64,000 bases of DNA, from contig CM061241.1 in NCBI GenBank assembly GCA_030848705.1, positions 81,849,178-81,913,177 of the forward strand. The letters run 5' to 3'. The notes beneath the pieces were generated by a model. The model made no database searches. It was not told the DNA's origin and saw only the letters and a list, made by a program, of their open reading frames with translations. Made by a program: the position numbers and the translations under genes. Positions within the stretch are counted from its first letter, which is position 1. Every line of letters begins with the position of its first letter. The stretch comes from Heracleum sosnowskyi. Taxonomy: Eukaryota > Streptophyta > Magnoliopsida > Apiales > Apiaceae. This document shows positions 22,737-32,000 of the stretch, one piece after another.

Positions 22737-25700
22737 TTACTTGATTTCTTGAATATCAGGCACAGTCCTGATATAATCTAACAGTAGTTTCTTCTCAGCT
22801 CTATTCAATTCAGCAATCATAATCTTCTTCAGCTCCTTCATTTCTGGTTCATCTTCACCAATTTGATAAATGACAGCCCTCAAAGAATATATGCTGTTTT
22901 TGTTCATTTCATTGCCAAGTCTGATATAAAAAGGTTTATCAGACTCTAGATTGAACTCAAGAACCTTTTTATTTAGTGCAGTTCTGAACCTAGCACTATT
23001 CCTTTTCATTTCTATCAACTTTCCATGTGCATCTCTGTATTTAGGAATGTATGCACTTGATACTCCAGCTCCACTCAAAACTTTGGATTTCATCATCCTT
23101 TCCTTCAAAACTCGAGCAGCATCATAAGTACTTCTATTCTTTACTTCAAGTAGATATAGAACATACTCTAGCTCTTCCCAAAGTTTTAACTGGATATCAA
23201 ATTCACCAAATCTATACACTCTGCCATCAGCCATAAAATATAACAAGAATTCCTTTTTGATTCCTTTGTGAAAAATCATCTGTATAGATTCTAGTTTGTC
23301 AAGGCCTTCTTGAGTAATTCCAACTCCAAATTCTGCCAATGAAAACTTGTCTTGAGATCTGTTATTAGTTTTTCTCTCTCTGTGTGAACCCAGTCCAGAT
23401 TTGTCAAAGGCTTCTTTTCCCAATACTGTTCTGGTTTCTGAGAAATTCACAGCTTCAAGCTTTAAGTCTTCAAGAATTTTTGGTTTGCTGAATCCTGGAA
23501 GTAGTGTAGATTTCTGTACAACTTGAGCAACGTCAGAGGTTGTCATATCTTCAATAGAAACATCAACTTGAGCAGCGTCAGAGGTTGATTTAGCTAATCT
23601 TGTTTCAACTTGAGCAATGTCAAAGGTTGAATTATCTTTCTTTTTCAGGTTAGGCTCTTCAATCATTATGCCTTTACCCTTATCAGTGTTTCCAATCACA
23701 GGTCTCCTTGTATATTGTATACTCTGTTGTGTATTCTCTTTGATAGAAATACCAACTTCTTTCTTTCTAGGAGCCTTGATTTCCTTTTTCTTGTAGATTC
23801 CAGCTTCAAGATTTTTCTTGTGTTCCTCAGCAAGCATCTGCTCTTCAGCCTGGATATCTTCAATAGTTACATTCTTTCCATGCTCTTTCATGAATATCTT
23901 AGCAGCAATCTCTTCATCAGTAGATGGATTAGTTGAAACAACTAAACGCTTGAGATTTGAAGTAGATTGACCACCAGAAGTAGATTGGCCACCAGAGTTT
24001 ATCTTTTCAGAGTTTACTCTTGTCCTGCTTTGCCTTGGAGCAAAAATCTTTCTTTTATTTCCTTTGCTTCCCCCATCAGTAGAATCATCCCTCCGTCTCA
24101 GAGCTTGAATGTCTTTGCATTTGTCTTTAGGTACATTCTCCCCCTTTTTGACATCATCAGAAAGTAGTACTGATGTCAGCAATTCAATGGCAGTAGAAAT
24201 GGAAGACAGTTGAGTAGACATTGCAGTCTGATTTTCCTCAACTTTCCCAAGCCTCTTCGTGATTTCCTCAGAATCCTTGGCTTGCTGCTTGAGCATAGTA
24301 TAATAAAAAGTTCTGTCAGACTTGAAAGTAAGATCCTTCATACTGGCTTCATTCCTTAGATTGGTAAGCATTTGTTGATTCTCATCAAATCTATTATTAA
24401 GAGATTTGACTTGAACAACAGTTGCCTGTAAGCTTGTAAGTACATCAGTATTTGAGATCTTCTTGACAGAATCAGATAGAAAATCTGCAGCCCTTTGTGC
24501 TGGGAAGACACAATCTGCATCAGCCCAATTGTTGTAGTATATATTCTGGAAATGCTCATTGGTCTGTCTGTGGACTTCCCTTGCGTCAGCACTATTGACA
24601 TCATCAGCCAATGAAACTTGAATACTAGGGTGTGAATGAGAACCCTCAGCATCATTTCCAGTTTCTTCATTATAGGCTGCTTCATTTGCATTAAGAATAT
24701 TGTCAGCAGTAAACTGTGCAGCTTCATCAATGTTCTCCTCTACTACAGCTTCAGGAATATCAGAGGTGGCCTGAGCAAAAACCTCTGCTTCTCTTTGAAC
24801 AATCTCAACAACAGATTGTTGCAAAGCTTCAAGAATAATGTTCTCAGAGTTTAGCTCATCAGTAGCCTCTTGTTCCTTATCCAGCACAGCTTCAACAATG
24901 TTCTCTGTGACTTTGATCATCTGAGTAACCTCCTCACCTTTGTCAAAATCACAAGAAATAATTTCAGTGTGAGTGGCCAAAGATTCTTCTACCTGATCAG
25001 TTACTTGATCAGCTTCCACACCCTCTGTATAATGATCAGAATGGATAGAGGTGTGTGCTTCAAGATCAAAAACTCTGCTATCAGAATGAGTAGCAGCTTC
25101 CTCAACTACATCATTAGCCTTTGATGTAGGAGCATCTAAATCCATAGTGGCATCAGTATTTAATCTGTCTAGATTGACAGCTTCAGCATTTGCAGCATCC
25201 TCCTGAACAAACACTTCAGGAGCTTCAGTGTTTACAAACACTCTGTCCTCATCAGCATTTAAAATATCCTCCTCAACAACAATTTCAGGAGTATCTTGAG
25301 GAACAGCTTCATTCACAATCTCCTCATTCTCTGATGCAGGAGCTTCAGTGTCCTTAGAGACTCTGTCCATGGTTACATTTATAGCACCAAAAAGATGTGC
25401 AGCCACTAGTCTTCTTTTTCTCTGATGAAGAGTTTCTTCATCAGTTTCAGTCTCTGAGGCTTCAACAACAGACTTTGCCCTATTGGCTCTTCTTTTCTTT
25501 AGCCTTGTCTTCTGAGGCAGCTCTTCAGGTCTTGATGCCCCAGCTTCAGTAGATAATCTCCTTGCAAGTTTAGTACCAATATGCTTGGTCCTACCTCCCC
25601 TTGCAGGTTTAACAGAAGTTGATAGAGGTTCTGGTTGAGATTCAGCTTGTGGTTGTGGATTTACTTGAGCATCCACAAACTGTTGCACAGAAGTAGGTAG

Positions 25701-26459
25701 CAAAAGATCTCCAACAATGCCTTTCTTAATGTCTTTATTTACTAGATCAGTAAATACTCTCTTATGTAATTTAAAACAAGAAACATCTGCTTCAAATACA
25801 TTTTCTCCTTCAACACAATAAGAAACCAAAAGCTGACAGAATCGAGAAAAATAAACAACTCCTCTATTCTCGGTCATCTTCTCCCCTAAGTTAGTCAACA
25901 CAAGTCGTGCAAAATCAAAATGATTATCATATAATAAAGAATACCCGATTTGCAGACTGTCTGTGGGAATAGCATCCCAATTTGTGCATTTCTTGCCAAA
26001 TGTCCTGGTGATGCAATCGAAGAAGAAACTCCATTCCTTGCGCAGAAACGGCCTTTTGAGTTGCCCAATCTTTGTCAACGGCCCAGAGTAGCCAATCTCT
26101 CGCATCATTCGGATTAAATCCTCATCACCCATTCCAATAGTGTAAGAGGAATACTCAGGAAACCCCATTGCAGCGCGAATAGTACCAGCAGTAATAACAT
26201 ACTCTGTTTCGTCAAACTCAAAGATTATGGATGGGCTCCCAGTTTCACCACCATCATCATAAACCCCTGTCTCCCAGAACGCCTTGATTTGTAAACCAGA
26301 AAGTGTGGCTGGTTCAACTAAAGCACGCCCAATCGCTGACTGAGCAAGAAACTTCTGAATCATATGAAATGCTTCTGGTGCGTTTGCAGTGTTTAGTGGT
26401 GCGGTATAGTTGTTTGGAACGAACTCTAACCCAGACGAAATGAAAGCTGTGGTTGCCAT
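22737..26459 (-). CDS. Third ORF of the copia element, 1240 residues, unknown function
   Basis: Lies between pol and the 3' LTR, on the element's sense strand. Residues about 1-230 form a compact region (MATTAFISSGLEF... ...FSRFCQLLVSYC) whose pattern, including FL..SAIGRAL, IKAFWETG, AAMGFPE and W.FFFDCITR, resembles the N-terminal region of extra ORFs carried by other asterid copia elements. Residues about 280-650 are low-complexity and acidic, with many Ala/Glu/Asp/Val. About 690-790 are predicted coiled coil. About 800-1000 are basic and Ser/Lys-rich. The last 190 residues form another ordered block (GLDKLESIQMIF... ...LLDYIRTVP). I see no signal peptide or membrane segment, so it is not a conventional envelope protein. 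The start is the first ATG and is conserved in the second element copy. A TATA-like TTTTAAATA lies about 120 bp upstream. Confidence 0.85.
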   Translation of the reverse strand: MATTAFISSGLEFVPNNYTAPLNTANAPEAFHMIQKFLAQSAIGRALVEPATLSGLQIKAFWETGVYDDGGETGSPSIIFEFDETEYVITAGTIRAAMGFPEYSSYTIGMGDEDLIRMMREIGYSGPLTKIGQLKRPFLRKEWSFFFDCITRTFGKKCTNWDAIPTDSLQIGYSLLYDNHFDFARLVLTNLGEKMTENRGVVYFSRFCQLLVSYCVEGENVFEADVSCFKLHKRVFTDLVNKDIKKGIVGDLLLPTSVQQFVDAQVNPQPQAESQPEPLSTSVKPARGGRTKHIGTKLARRLSTEAGASRPEELPQKTRLKKRRANRAKSVVEASETETDEETLHQRKRRLVAAHLFGAINVTMDRVSKDTEAPASENEEIVNEAVPQDTPEIVVEEDILNADEDRVFVNTEAPEVFVQEDAANAEAVNLDRLNTDATMDLDAPTSKANDVVEEAATHSDSRVFDLEAHTSIHSDHYTEGVEADQVTDQVEESLATHTEIISCDFDKGEEVTQMIKVTENIVEAVLDKEQEATDELNSENIILEALQQSVVEIVQREAEVFAQATSDIPEAVVEENIDEAAQFTADNILNANEAAYNEETGNDAEGSHSHPSIQVSLADDVNSADAREVHRQTNEHFQNIYYNNWADADCVFPAQRAADFLSDSVKKISNTDVLTSLQATVVQVKSLNNRFDENQQMLTNLRNEASMKDLTFKSDRTFYYTMLKQQAKDSEEITKRLGKVEENQTAMSTQLSSISTAIELLTSVLLSDDVKKGENVPKDKCKDIQALRRRDDSTDGGSKGNKRKIFAPRQSRTRVNSEKINSGGQSTSGGQSTSNLKRLVVSTNPSTDEEIAAKIFMKEHGKNVTIEDIQAEEQMLAEEHKKNLEAGIYKKKEIKAPRKKEVGISIKENTQQSIQYTRRPVIGNTDKGKGIMIEEPNLKKKDNSTFDIAQVETRLAKSTSDAAQVDVSIEDMTTSDVAQVVQKSTLLPGFSKPKILEDLKLEAVNFSETRTVLGKEAFDKSGLGSHRERKTNNRSQDKFSLAEFGVGITQEGLDKLESIQMIFHKGIKKEFLLYFMADGRVYRFGEFDIQLKLWEELEYVLYLLEVKNRSTYDAARVLKERMMKSKVLSGAGVSSAYIPKYRDAHGKLIEMKRNSARFRTALNKKVLEFNLESDKPFYIRLGNEMNKNSIYSLRAVIYQIGEDEPEMKELKKIMIAELNRAEKKLLLDYIRTVPDIQEIK

Positions 26460-26996
26460 TAGAAGATTTTGAAGAAATAACAGAGTTTATGTGTAGAAAG
26501 GTGTTTGTGAATATGTGTGTGTGATTATAGATGTAAATGAGTAAGATGTGAAAAGTTTAACTGAAGATGTGTGTATTGTATTTAAAAGAAAATTAAAGAT
26601 GAAAAACTGAAGAGTTTTTAATCATTAATACACAACTGTCTTACTCCTATAATCATGTGAGTGGGACACATGACAAACGTACAGACGCTGACAGCTGTAT
26701 TGAACAACTTCCAATACATACGTGCAAACGAGAAGACACCTTGCATCACATATCCGCTTATTAAAAAAATCAATAATAATAAAATTATCGATTTGAATAT
26801 CTCAGAAACATAATAATAAAGTACGAAGGAGCTCAACAGTCAGAAGAATAATGACTGTCTTGGAACTCCGCACTTTCATGTTCCCAAGCTTCGAACCACG
26901 CAAAAACCTTTCAGTTGCCCTGTTGGATGCTATAAAAGCTGGAGCATTGTAACAACAGGCAATACACATATCAAAAAAAAAATTACCATACATCAA
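26460..26996. promoter_or_regulatory. Divergent promoter region inside the retrotransposon
   Basis: 537 bp between two start codons that face away from each other. Toward the third ORF there is TTTTAAATAC on the minus strand (about 26578-26587). Toward the antisense ORF there is TATAAAAG at 26931-26938, 66 bp before its ATG, a normal plant TATA distance. The minus-strand half is conserved in the second element copy (47014-47280) but the plus-strand half is not. Whether either promoter works is unproven. Confidence 0.55.
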
Positions 26997-27395
26997 ATGG
27001 CAGGAACCTTTGAATTCATGGATGTAGAATCATTCTTGGATTTGAACTGGCGTCAACAAGCAAACTATATCATCGATGAGTTTCTTGTGTTGTCATTTCT
27101 GAATGATGAGGGGCTCATCGCTGATGATGAAATAGCAGAAGGACCTATCTCCAACCCCTATGTGCACATCATCCGTCCTGGACCATATGATGTGCCCATC
27201 CTTGCAGATGATGAGGCTGTGGAGATCTGTATGATGCTCTTCTATCAGAGCTACTTGAAGGGTTCGAAAAAGAATGTCTTCTTGGAATCCTGCAAGCTGC
27301 AAACCAGAAAGAGAAGTCGAGAGGATGATGATGATGATTCAACATCATGGGGTTGTCAAGCCTTGGAAATCCCAGATGTTATAGTAGCCTGTTAA
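26997..27395 (+). CDS. Antisense ORF in the copia element, 132 residues
   Basis: An open frame on the strand opposite to gag, pol and the third ORF, not overlapping any of them. It starts MAGTFEFMDVESFLDLNWRQ, has an acidic middle part, and ends with a basic-acidic RKRSREDDDDD stretch that could be a nuclear localisation signal. TATAAAAG lies 66 bp upstream and an AATAAA-like signal (CAATAAAC) lies about 140 bp downstream of the stop, so it has the layout of a small intronless gene. I do not recognise a family. The whole block of about 0.9 kb is missing from the second element copy. Antisense extra ORFs are known in Ty3/gypsy Tat elements; I infer an analogous but unrelated arrangement. Confidence 0.6.
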   Translation: MAGTFEFMDVESFLDLNWRQQANYIIDEFLVLSFLNDEGLIADDEIAEGPISNPYVHIIRPGPYDVPILADDEAVEICMMLFYQSYLKGSKKNVFLESCKLQTRKRSREDDDDDSTSWGCQALEIPDVIVAC

Positions 27396-28669
27396 TCGAA
27401 CAGTAGCTAGACAAGAGTATAAAGTTGTCTGAATGTAAACAAAGTTTGAATCATTTAATGAGAAAAATCCATTGTTTTGTTTTACATAGCAGTATCTCAT
27501 AGTAATTGTAAAGTGAAAGAAATGATATCACTTTAAACAATAAACTAACATACTCATCAGTGCTACTAATCACCATCAGAACTTATCAAACACACTCTTT
27601 CTGTTCTCTGTTGAATGTAAAATATATTCGTTACCAATCATACTGTTTCGAAAAACAAATGTCTAATCTCAAAATTAGAGAATGTCTGAAACAAAGAAAT
27701 TATTTTAACCATTAGAGATTAAAACAAAGTTACCTCGGCATATGTCACACAATACATCAGTGTTTACCATTTGTCCTTCTTTGTCAATAAACTCTTTTCT
27801 CAAACTGTACAGGTGTGAAAATATGTGTGTGCAATAGCAGAGTTTACCGTAATCAATATTTAGATCATCTCAAAGTGCATAAAATCCACAAACTAAAGTA
27901 GTAAAAACTGATTGCCTAAACTCTCATGTATAACATAAAATCTGATTTTATATCTAAACTCTGTATACTGATATCCTTTCATTTGGATATGTCTTTTATT
28001 TTTCACCCCCTTTATATATTTATATATATATATATATATATTTATTTATTTATTTATTTTTTTAATTTTTCCAGTAATCAGTGGTTAGCACTAGTCACCA
28101 AAAATCAAAGATTTTAGCCCTTATTTCATACAATAAGTTCCTGGATCTTCCTAGGCACAACATGATCTCAAAGGAATTTGTGCTCTGTTTGGCATCTTTT
28201 GATTTGAGGGTGAATTATTTTCAATTAAGAATCAGATTTTAGACTTTTCATCAGTAGATATAATTAACTTATGAGAGAAAATGCAAACAGCTAATACAGA
28301 CTCAGTGTATAGGATCAATAAACTAAGAGATGGTATAAATACAGAGACAGTATCATGCTGTGTTAACTTACTGCACATGTTTGAGATCAGAATCTATACA
28401 ACTCTTAAGGATTCATAATTACTTACTGAGAATTATGCTTCATACAAATTTCTTCATTGGTCCATATGTTTCAGACAAAATTACAATTAGAGAATAGCAT
28501 TAAACTGTAACTACCAGAGTATGACCAACAGAGTTTAACATCAGAGTTTACTTTCAGAGTATGACTGACACTTCACAGAGTTTATTATCAGAGTTTAACA
28601 TGCTGGTTCACATAACAGTTAACACATGTAAGAGATCATGAACAAAAAAAATGAGTCTAACCCGTATCT
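27396..28669. other. Non-coding spacer between antisense ORF and pol
   Basis: No ORF of note. From about 27600 to 28670 it aligns with 47380-48370 of the second copy, including a CTAGTCACCAAAAATCAAAG block and the tail of pol, so it is part of the ancestral element. A TA-rich run lies at 28017-28060 and a motif array at 28515-28595. Confidence 0.7.
28515..28595. repeat. CAGAGTTTAAC motif array
   Basis: CAGAGT begins at 28515, 28529, 28542, 28555, 28576 and 28589, mostly 13-14 bp apart, usually as CAGAGTTTA or CAGAGTATGAC. The second element has the same type of array at 48223-48282. The word matches the LTR palindrome half-site. Confidence 0.7.
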
Positions 28670-31600
28670 CTAGTCAGAACCAGAGATCATTCCAAGTTCA
28701 TTTACCAATCTTGTAAAAGTAGCTTCACTCAAAGGTTTGGTGAAGATATCTGCAAGTTGTTGGTCTGTAGACACAAAATGAAGCTCAATGTTTCCTTCTT
28801 CCACATGTTCTCTGATAAAATGATACCTTATGCTGATGTGCTTGGTCATGGAATGCTGTACTGGATTACCTGTCATAGCAATAGCACTTTGGTTATCACA
28901 GAAAATAGGTATTCTAGAGTACCTTAACCCATAATCCAGCAATTGATTCTTCATCCATAAAATCTGTGCACAACAGCTACCAGCTGCTATATACTCTGCT
29001 TCTGCAGTGGATGTAGAAATTGATTTCTGTTTCTTACTGTACCAAGAAACCAATCTGTCACCTAAAAATTGACAGCTTCCACTTGTACTTTTTCTGTCTA
29101 TCTTACAGCCTGCAAAATCTGCATCAGAGTAACCAATTAACTTAAACTCTGATTCCCTAGGATACCACAAACCCAAGGTTATGGTTCCTTTAAGATATTT
29201 GAAGATCCTTTTTACAGCTGTTAGATGAGGCTCTCTGGGATCTGCTTGAAATCTTGCACAAAGACATGTTGCATACATGATATCAGGTCTACTTGCAGTA
29301 AGATACAGTAGAGACCCTATCATTCCTCTGTAGTTAGTCATATCTACTGAGGCTCCTGTGTCTTTGTCAAGCTTCGTTGCTGTAGCCATGGGAGTTGTAG
29401 CAGATGAACTATCAAGCATACCAAATTTCTTTAGAAGATTTCTGGTATATTTTGCTTGATTGATAAAAATCCCATCATCTGTTTGCTTGACCTGTAAGCC
29501 TAGAAAATAACTAAGCTCTCCCATCATGCTCATTTGGTACCTGGATTGCATAAGCTTTGCAAACTTCTTACAGAGTTTGTCATTAGTAGATCCAAAAATA
29601 ATATCATCTACATAAATTTGAACTAAAAGCAAATCATCACCAGAATTGAAATAAAACAAGGTTTTATCAATTGTACCTCTTGTGAACCCACTTTCTAAAA
29701 GAAATTGAGCAAGAGTTTCATACCATGCTCTTGGTGCTTGCTTTAGTCCATATAATGCCTTGTCAAGCCTGTAGACATAATCTGGATGCTTAGAATCTAC
29801 AAATCCTGGTGGTTGTTCAACAAACACTTCTTCTTCAAGCTTCCCATTGAGAAAAGCACTCTTTACATCCATCTGAAAGACTTTAAACTTCTTGTGTGCA
29901 GCATAGGCCAGAAAAATTCTTATGGCTTCCAATCTTGCAACTGGAGCAAAGGTTTCATCATAGTCAATTCCTTCCTGTTGTGAATAACCTTTTGCCACAA
30001 GTCTAGCCTTGTTTCTTGTAATCACACCTTCACTGTCAGTCTTGTTTCTGAAAACCCACTTTGTACCTACTATTGATCTATTCTTTGGTCTAGGTACAAG
30101 TGTCCAGACTTCATTTCTTTCAAACTCATTTAACTCTTCTTGCATTGCTGTTATCCAATTAGCATCTTGAAGAGCTTCCTCTACTTTCTTTGGTTCTGTT
30201 TGAGACAAGAAAGCATGATACAGACACTCATTATTTGTTGCACTTCTAGTTCTCACACTAGCATCAGGATCTCCAATTATGAGATCAGGTGTGTGTGCCT
30301 GTGTCCACCTTCTTGCTGTTGGTAAGTGGTTTCTTGCATCATTATTTGATCCTCCCCCTTGATCCATGCTCTCCTGATTCATATGTTGACTTTCTGCAGC
30401 ATCTGAGGCTCCCCCTGAATTGGATGGCTCAGAGTTTGAACTTGCAGAGTTTGAATCAGTTTCCTCAACTGACTCACTTGCTGTGTCTTGTTGAGCTTCT
30501 TCACGCTCCCCCTCGACTGGTTCTCTATTTTGTTCAATTTGAGAATTTCCTGTTTCTCCAGTATTTACCAGTAGAGGTTCAGAGTATGCTTCGTCAGAGT
30601 TTGTCAACCCTGCTTCATCAGAGTTTATATCATCAGAGAATAGATCTTCATTTTCAAAACGCAGTTGATCATATCCATCCTTGTCTTCAAGTCCAATTAT
30701 TTTCTTGTCATCAAATGACACATGTATAGATTCCATGATCACCTTAGTTCTTAGATTATAAACTCTGAATGCTTTCGTTGACAATGGATAGCCAACAAAG
30801 ATTCCTTCATCAGCTTTTAACTCGAACTTTGTCAACTGTTCAGGATGAGTCTTCAACACAAAGCATTTGCATCCAAATATATGAAAATATTTCAAATTTG
30901 GCTTTTTATTTTTCACCATCTCATATGGTGTTTTCCCATGCTTGTTGATCAATGTTGCATTTTGAGTAAAACAAGCAGTTTGAACAGCTTCTGCCCAGAA
31001 GTATGTTGGTAATTTTGCTTCATCAAGCATAGTTCTGGCTGCTTCAATTAAAGTTCTGTTCTTCCTTTCAACTACACCATTTTGCTGTGGAGTACCAGGT
31101 GCAGAAAATTCTTGTTTCACTCCTCTTTCCTTGCAGAAAGCTTCTATAATTGAGTTTCTGAATTCAGTTCCATTATCACTCCTTATAATTTTGACTTTGT
31201 GCTGTGATCCTTTGTCCAGTAGATTTACATGATCCATCAGAGTTTGAGCAGTTTCATCCTTCTTTGACAAGAAATACACCCATGTATATCTAGTATATTC
31301 ATCAACAATTACTAGAGCATATTTCTTTCTGCCCATGGACATCACATTCACTGGTCCAAAGAGATCAACATGAAGAAGATGATAAGGTTCCACTACTGAA
31401 AATTCAGATTTGCTCTTGAAAGATGACTTCCTTTGCTTGGCTTTTTGACAAGAATCACACAAGCCATCTAGACTGAGTATAGATTTTGGAAGTCCCCTTA
31501 CAAGATCCTTTCTTATTAGCTCATTGATGTTGTTCAAATTGAGATGAGAGAGCTTCTTGTGCCAGTTCCAACTCTCTTCATTTGACATTCTGGCTGTCAG

Positions 31601-31984
31601 ACACACTGTTTTTCCATCAGAGTTTGTTACCAAACTTGCTTCATAAATGTTGTTGCGCCTGTGTCCAACTAGAACAACTTTTCCAGTAGATTTACTGATA
31701 ACTTCACAGTATTCACTATGAAAATCTACATGGTTTCCTCTGTCACAGATTTGACTTACAGATAGCAGATTATGCTTGAGTCCTGAGACTAGAGCTACAT
31801 TTGTAATGATGACACTTCCAAGATTGATATTGCCATATCCCAGAGTGTGTCCTATGTTGCCATCTCCATAGGAAACCTTTGGGCCAGCCTTCTCCTTAAA
31901 GTCTGATAGCAGGGCTTTATTTCCAGTCATATGTCCTGAGCATCCACTGTCCAAGATAAGTGTGCTCTCTATTATACCCTGCAA
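28670..31984 (-). CDS. pol: Pol: protease, integrase, reverse transcriptase, RNase H
   Basis: 1104 residues, intact. Aspartic protease LDSGCSGHMT (Asp12). GAG-pre-integrase zinc motif H142, H147, C176, C179. Integrase triad D207 (HVDLFGP), D270 (SDNGTEF), E306. Acidic Ser/Asn-rich linker at about 440-560. Reverse transcriptase from about 600, with QMDVKSAF (Asp706) and YVDD at 791-794. RNase H at about 960-1090 with SDADFAG and TAEAEY. It acts in cytoplasmic particles and, as integrase, in the nucleus. There is no ATG at its start: the frame opens at a TTG just after an in-frame TGA, so Pol must be made as a fusion or by another route. About 90% similar to the Pol at 48.4-51.7 kb. Confidence 0.95.
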   Translation of the reverse strand: MQGIIESTLILDSGCSGHMTGNKALLSDFKEKAGPKVSYGDGNIGHTLGYGNINLGSVIITNVALVSGLKHNLLSVSQICDRGNHVDFHSEYCEVISKSTGKVVLVGHRRNNIYEASLVTNSDGKTVCLTARMSNEESWNWHKKLSHLNLNNINELIRKDLVRGLPKSILSLDGLCDSCQKAKQRKSSFKSKSEFSVVEPYHLLHVDLFGPVNVMSMGRKKYALVIVDEYTRYTWVYFLSKKDETAQTLMDHVNLLDKGSQHKVKIIRSDNGTEFRNSIIEAFCKERGVKQEFSAPGTPQQNGVVERKNRTLIEAARTMLDEAKLPTYFWAEAVQTACFTQNATLINKHGKTPYEMVKNKKPNLKYFHIFGCKCFVLKTHPEQLTKFELKADEGIFVGYPLSTKAFRVYNLRTKVIMESIHVSFDDKKIIGLEDKDGYDQLRFENEDLFSDDINSDEAGLTNSDEAYSEPLLVNTGETGNSQIEQNREPVEGEREEAQQDTASESVEETDSNSASSNSEPSNSGGASDAAESQHMNQESMDQGGGSNNDARNHLPTARRWTQAHTPDLIIGDPDASVRTRSATNNECLYHAFLSQTEPKKVEEALQDANWITAMQEELNEFERNEVWTLVPRPKNRSIVGTKWVFRNKTDSEGVITRNKARLVAKGYSQQEGIDYDETFAPVARLEAIRIFLAYAAHKKFKVFQMDVKSAFLNGKLEEEVFVEQPPGFVDSKHPDYVYRLDKALYGLKQAPRAWYETLAQFLLESGFTRGTIDKTLFYFNSGDDLLLVQIYVDDIIFGSTNDKLCKKFAKLMQSRYQMSMMGELSYFLGLQVKQTDDGIFINQAKYTRNLLKKFGMLDSSSATTPMATATKLDKDTGASVDMTNYRGMIGSLLYLTASRPDIMYATCLCARFQADPREPHLTAVKRIFKYLKGTITLGLWYPRESEFKLIGYSDADFAGCKIDRKSTSGSCQFLGDRLVSWYSKKQKSISTSTAEAEYIAAGSCCAQILWMKNQLLDYGLRYSRIPIFCDNQSAIAMTGNPVQHSMTKHISIRYHFIREHVEEGNIELHFVSTDQQLADIFTKPLSEATFTRLVNELGMISGSD

Positions 31985-32000
31985 TCACAAACAAATACTA
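31985..32000 (-). other. gag-pol junction: stop, 13 nt, closed pol frame
   Basis: gag ends with TAG at 32000-31998. The pol frame is offset by one and opens at 31984, immediately after TGA. The second element keeps the same TAG, 13-nt gap and frame (51727-51712). The sequence TTTGTTTGTGATTGCAG/GG across the junction is a good plant 3' splice site. A spliced gag-pol mRNA would explain the layout; a frameshift upstream of the TAG would still meet the TGA. Confidence 0.6.

Noticed and set aside
23051..25124. Several plus-strand ORFs and a second minus-strand ORF (124 codons) inside the third ORF
   Set aside because: All lie in other frames of an intact 1240-codon ORF and have no promoter or domain of their own.
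22737..26459. Third ORF as a viral-type envelope
   Set aside because: No signal peptide, membrane segment or cleavage motif is visible.
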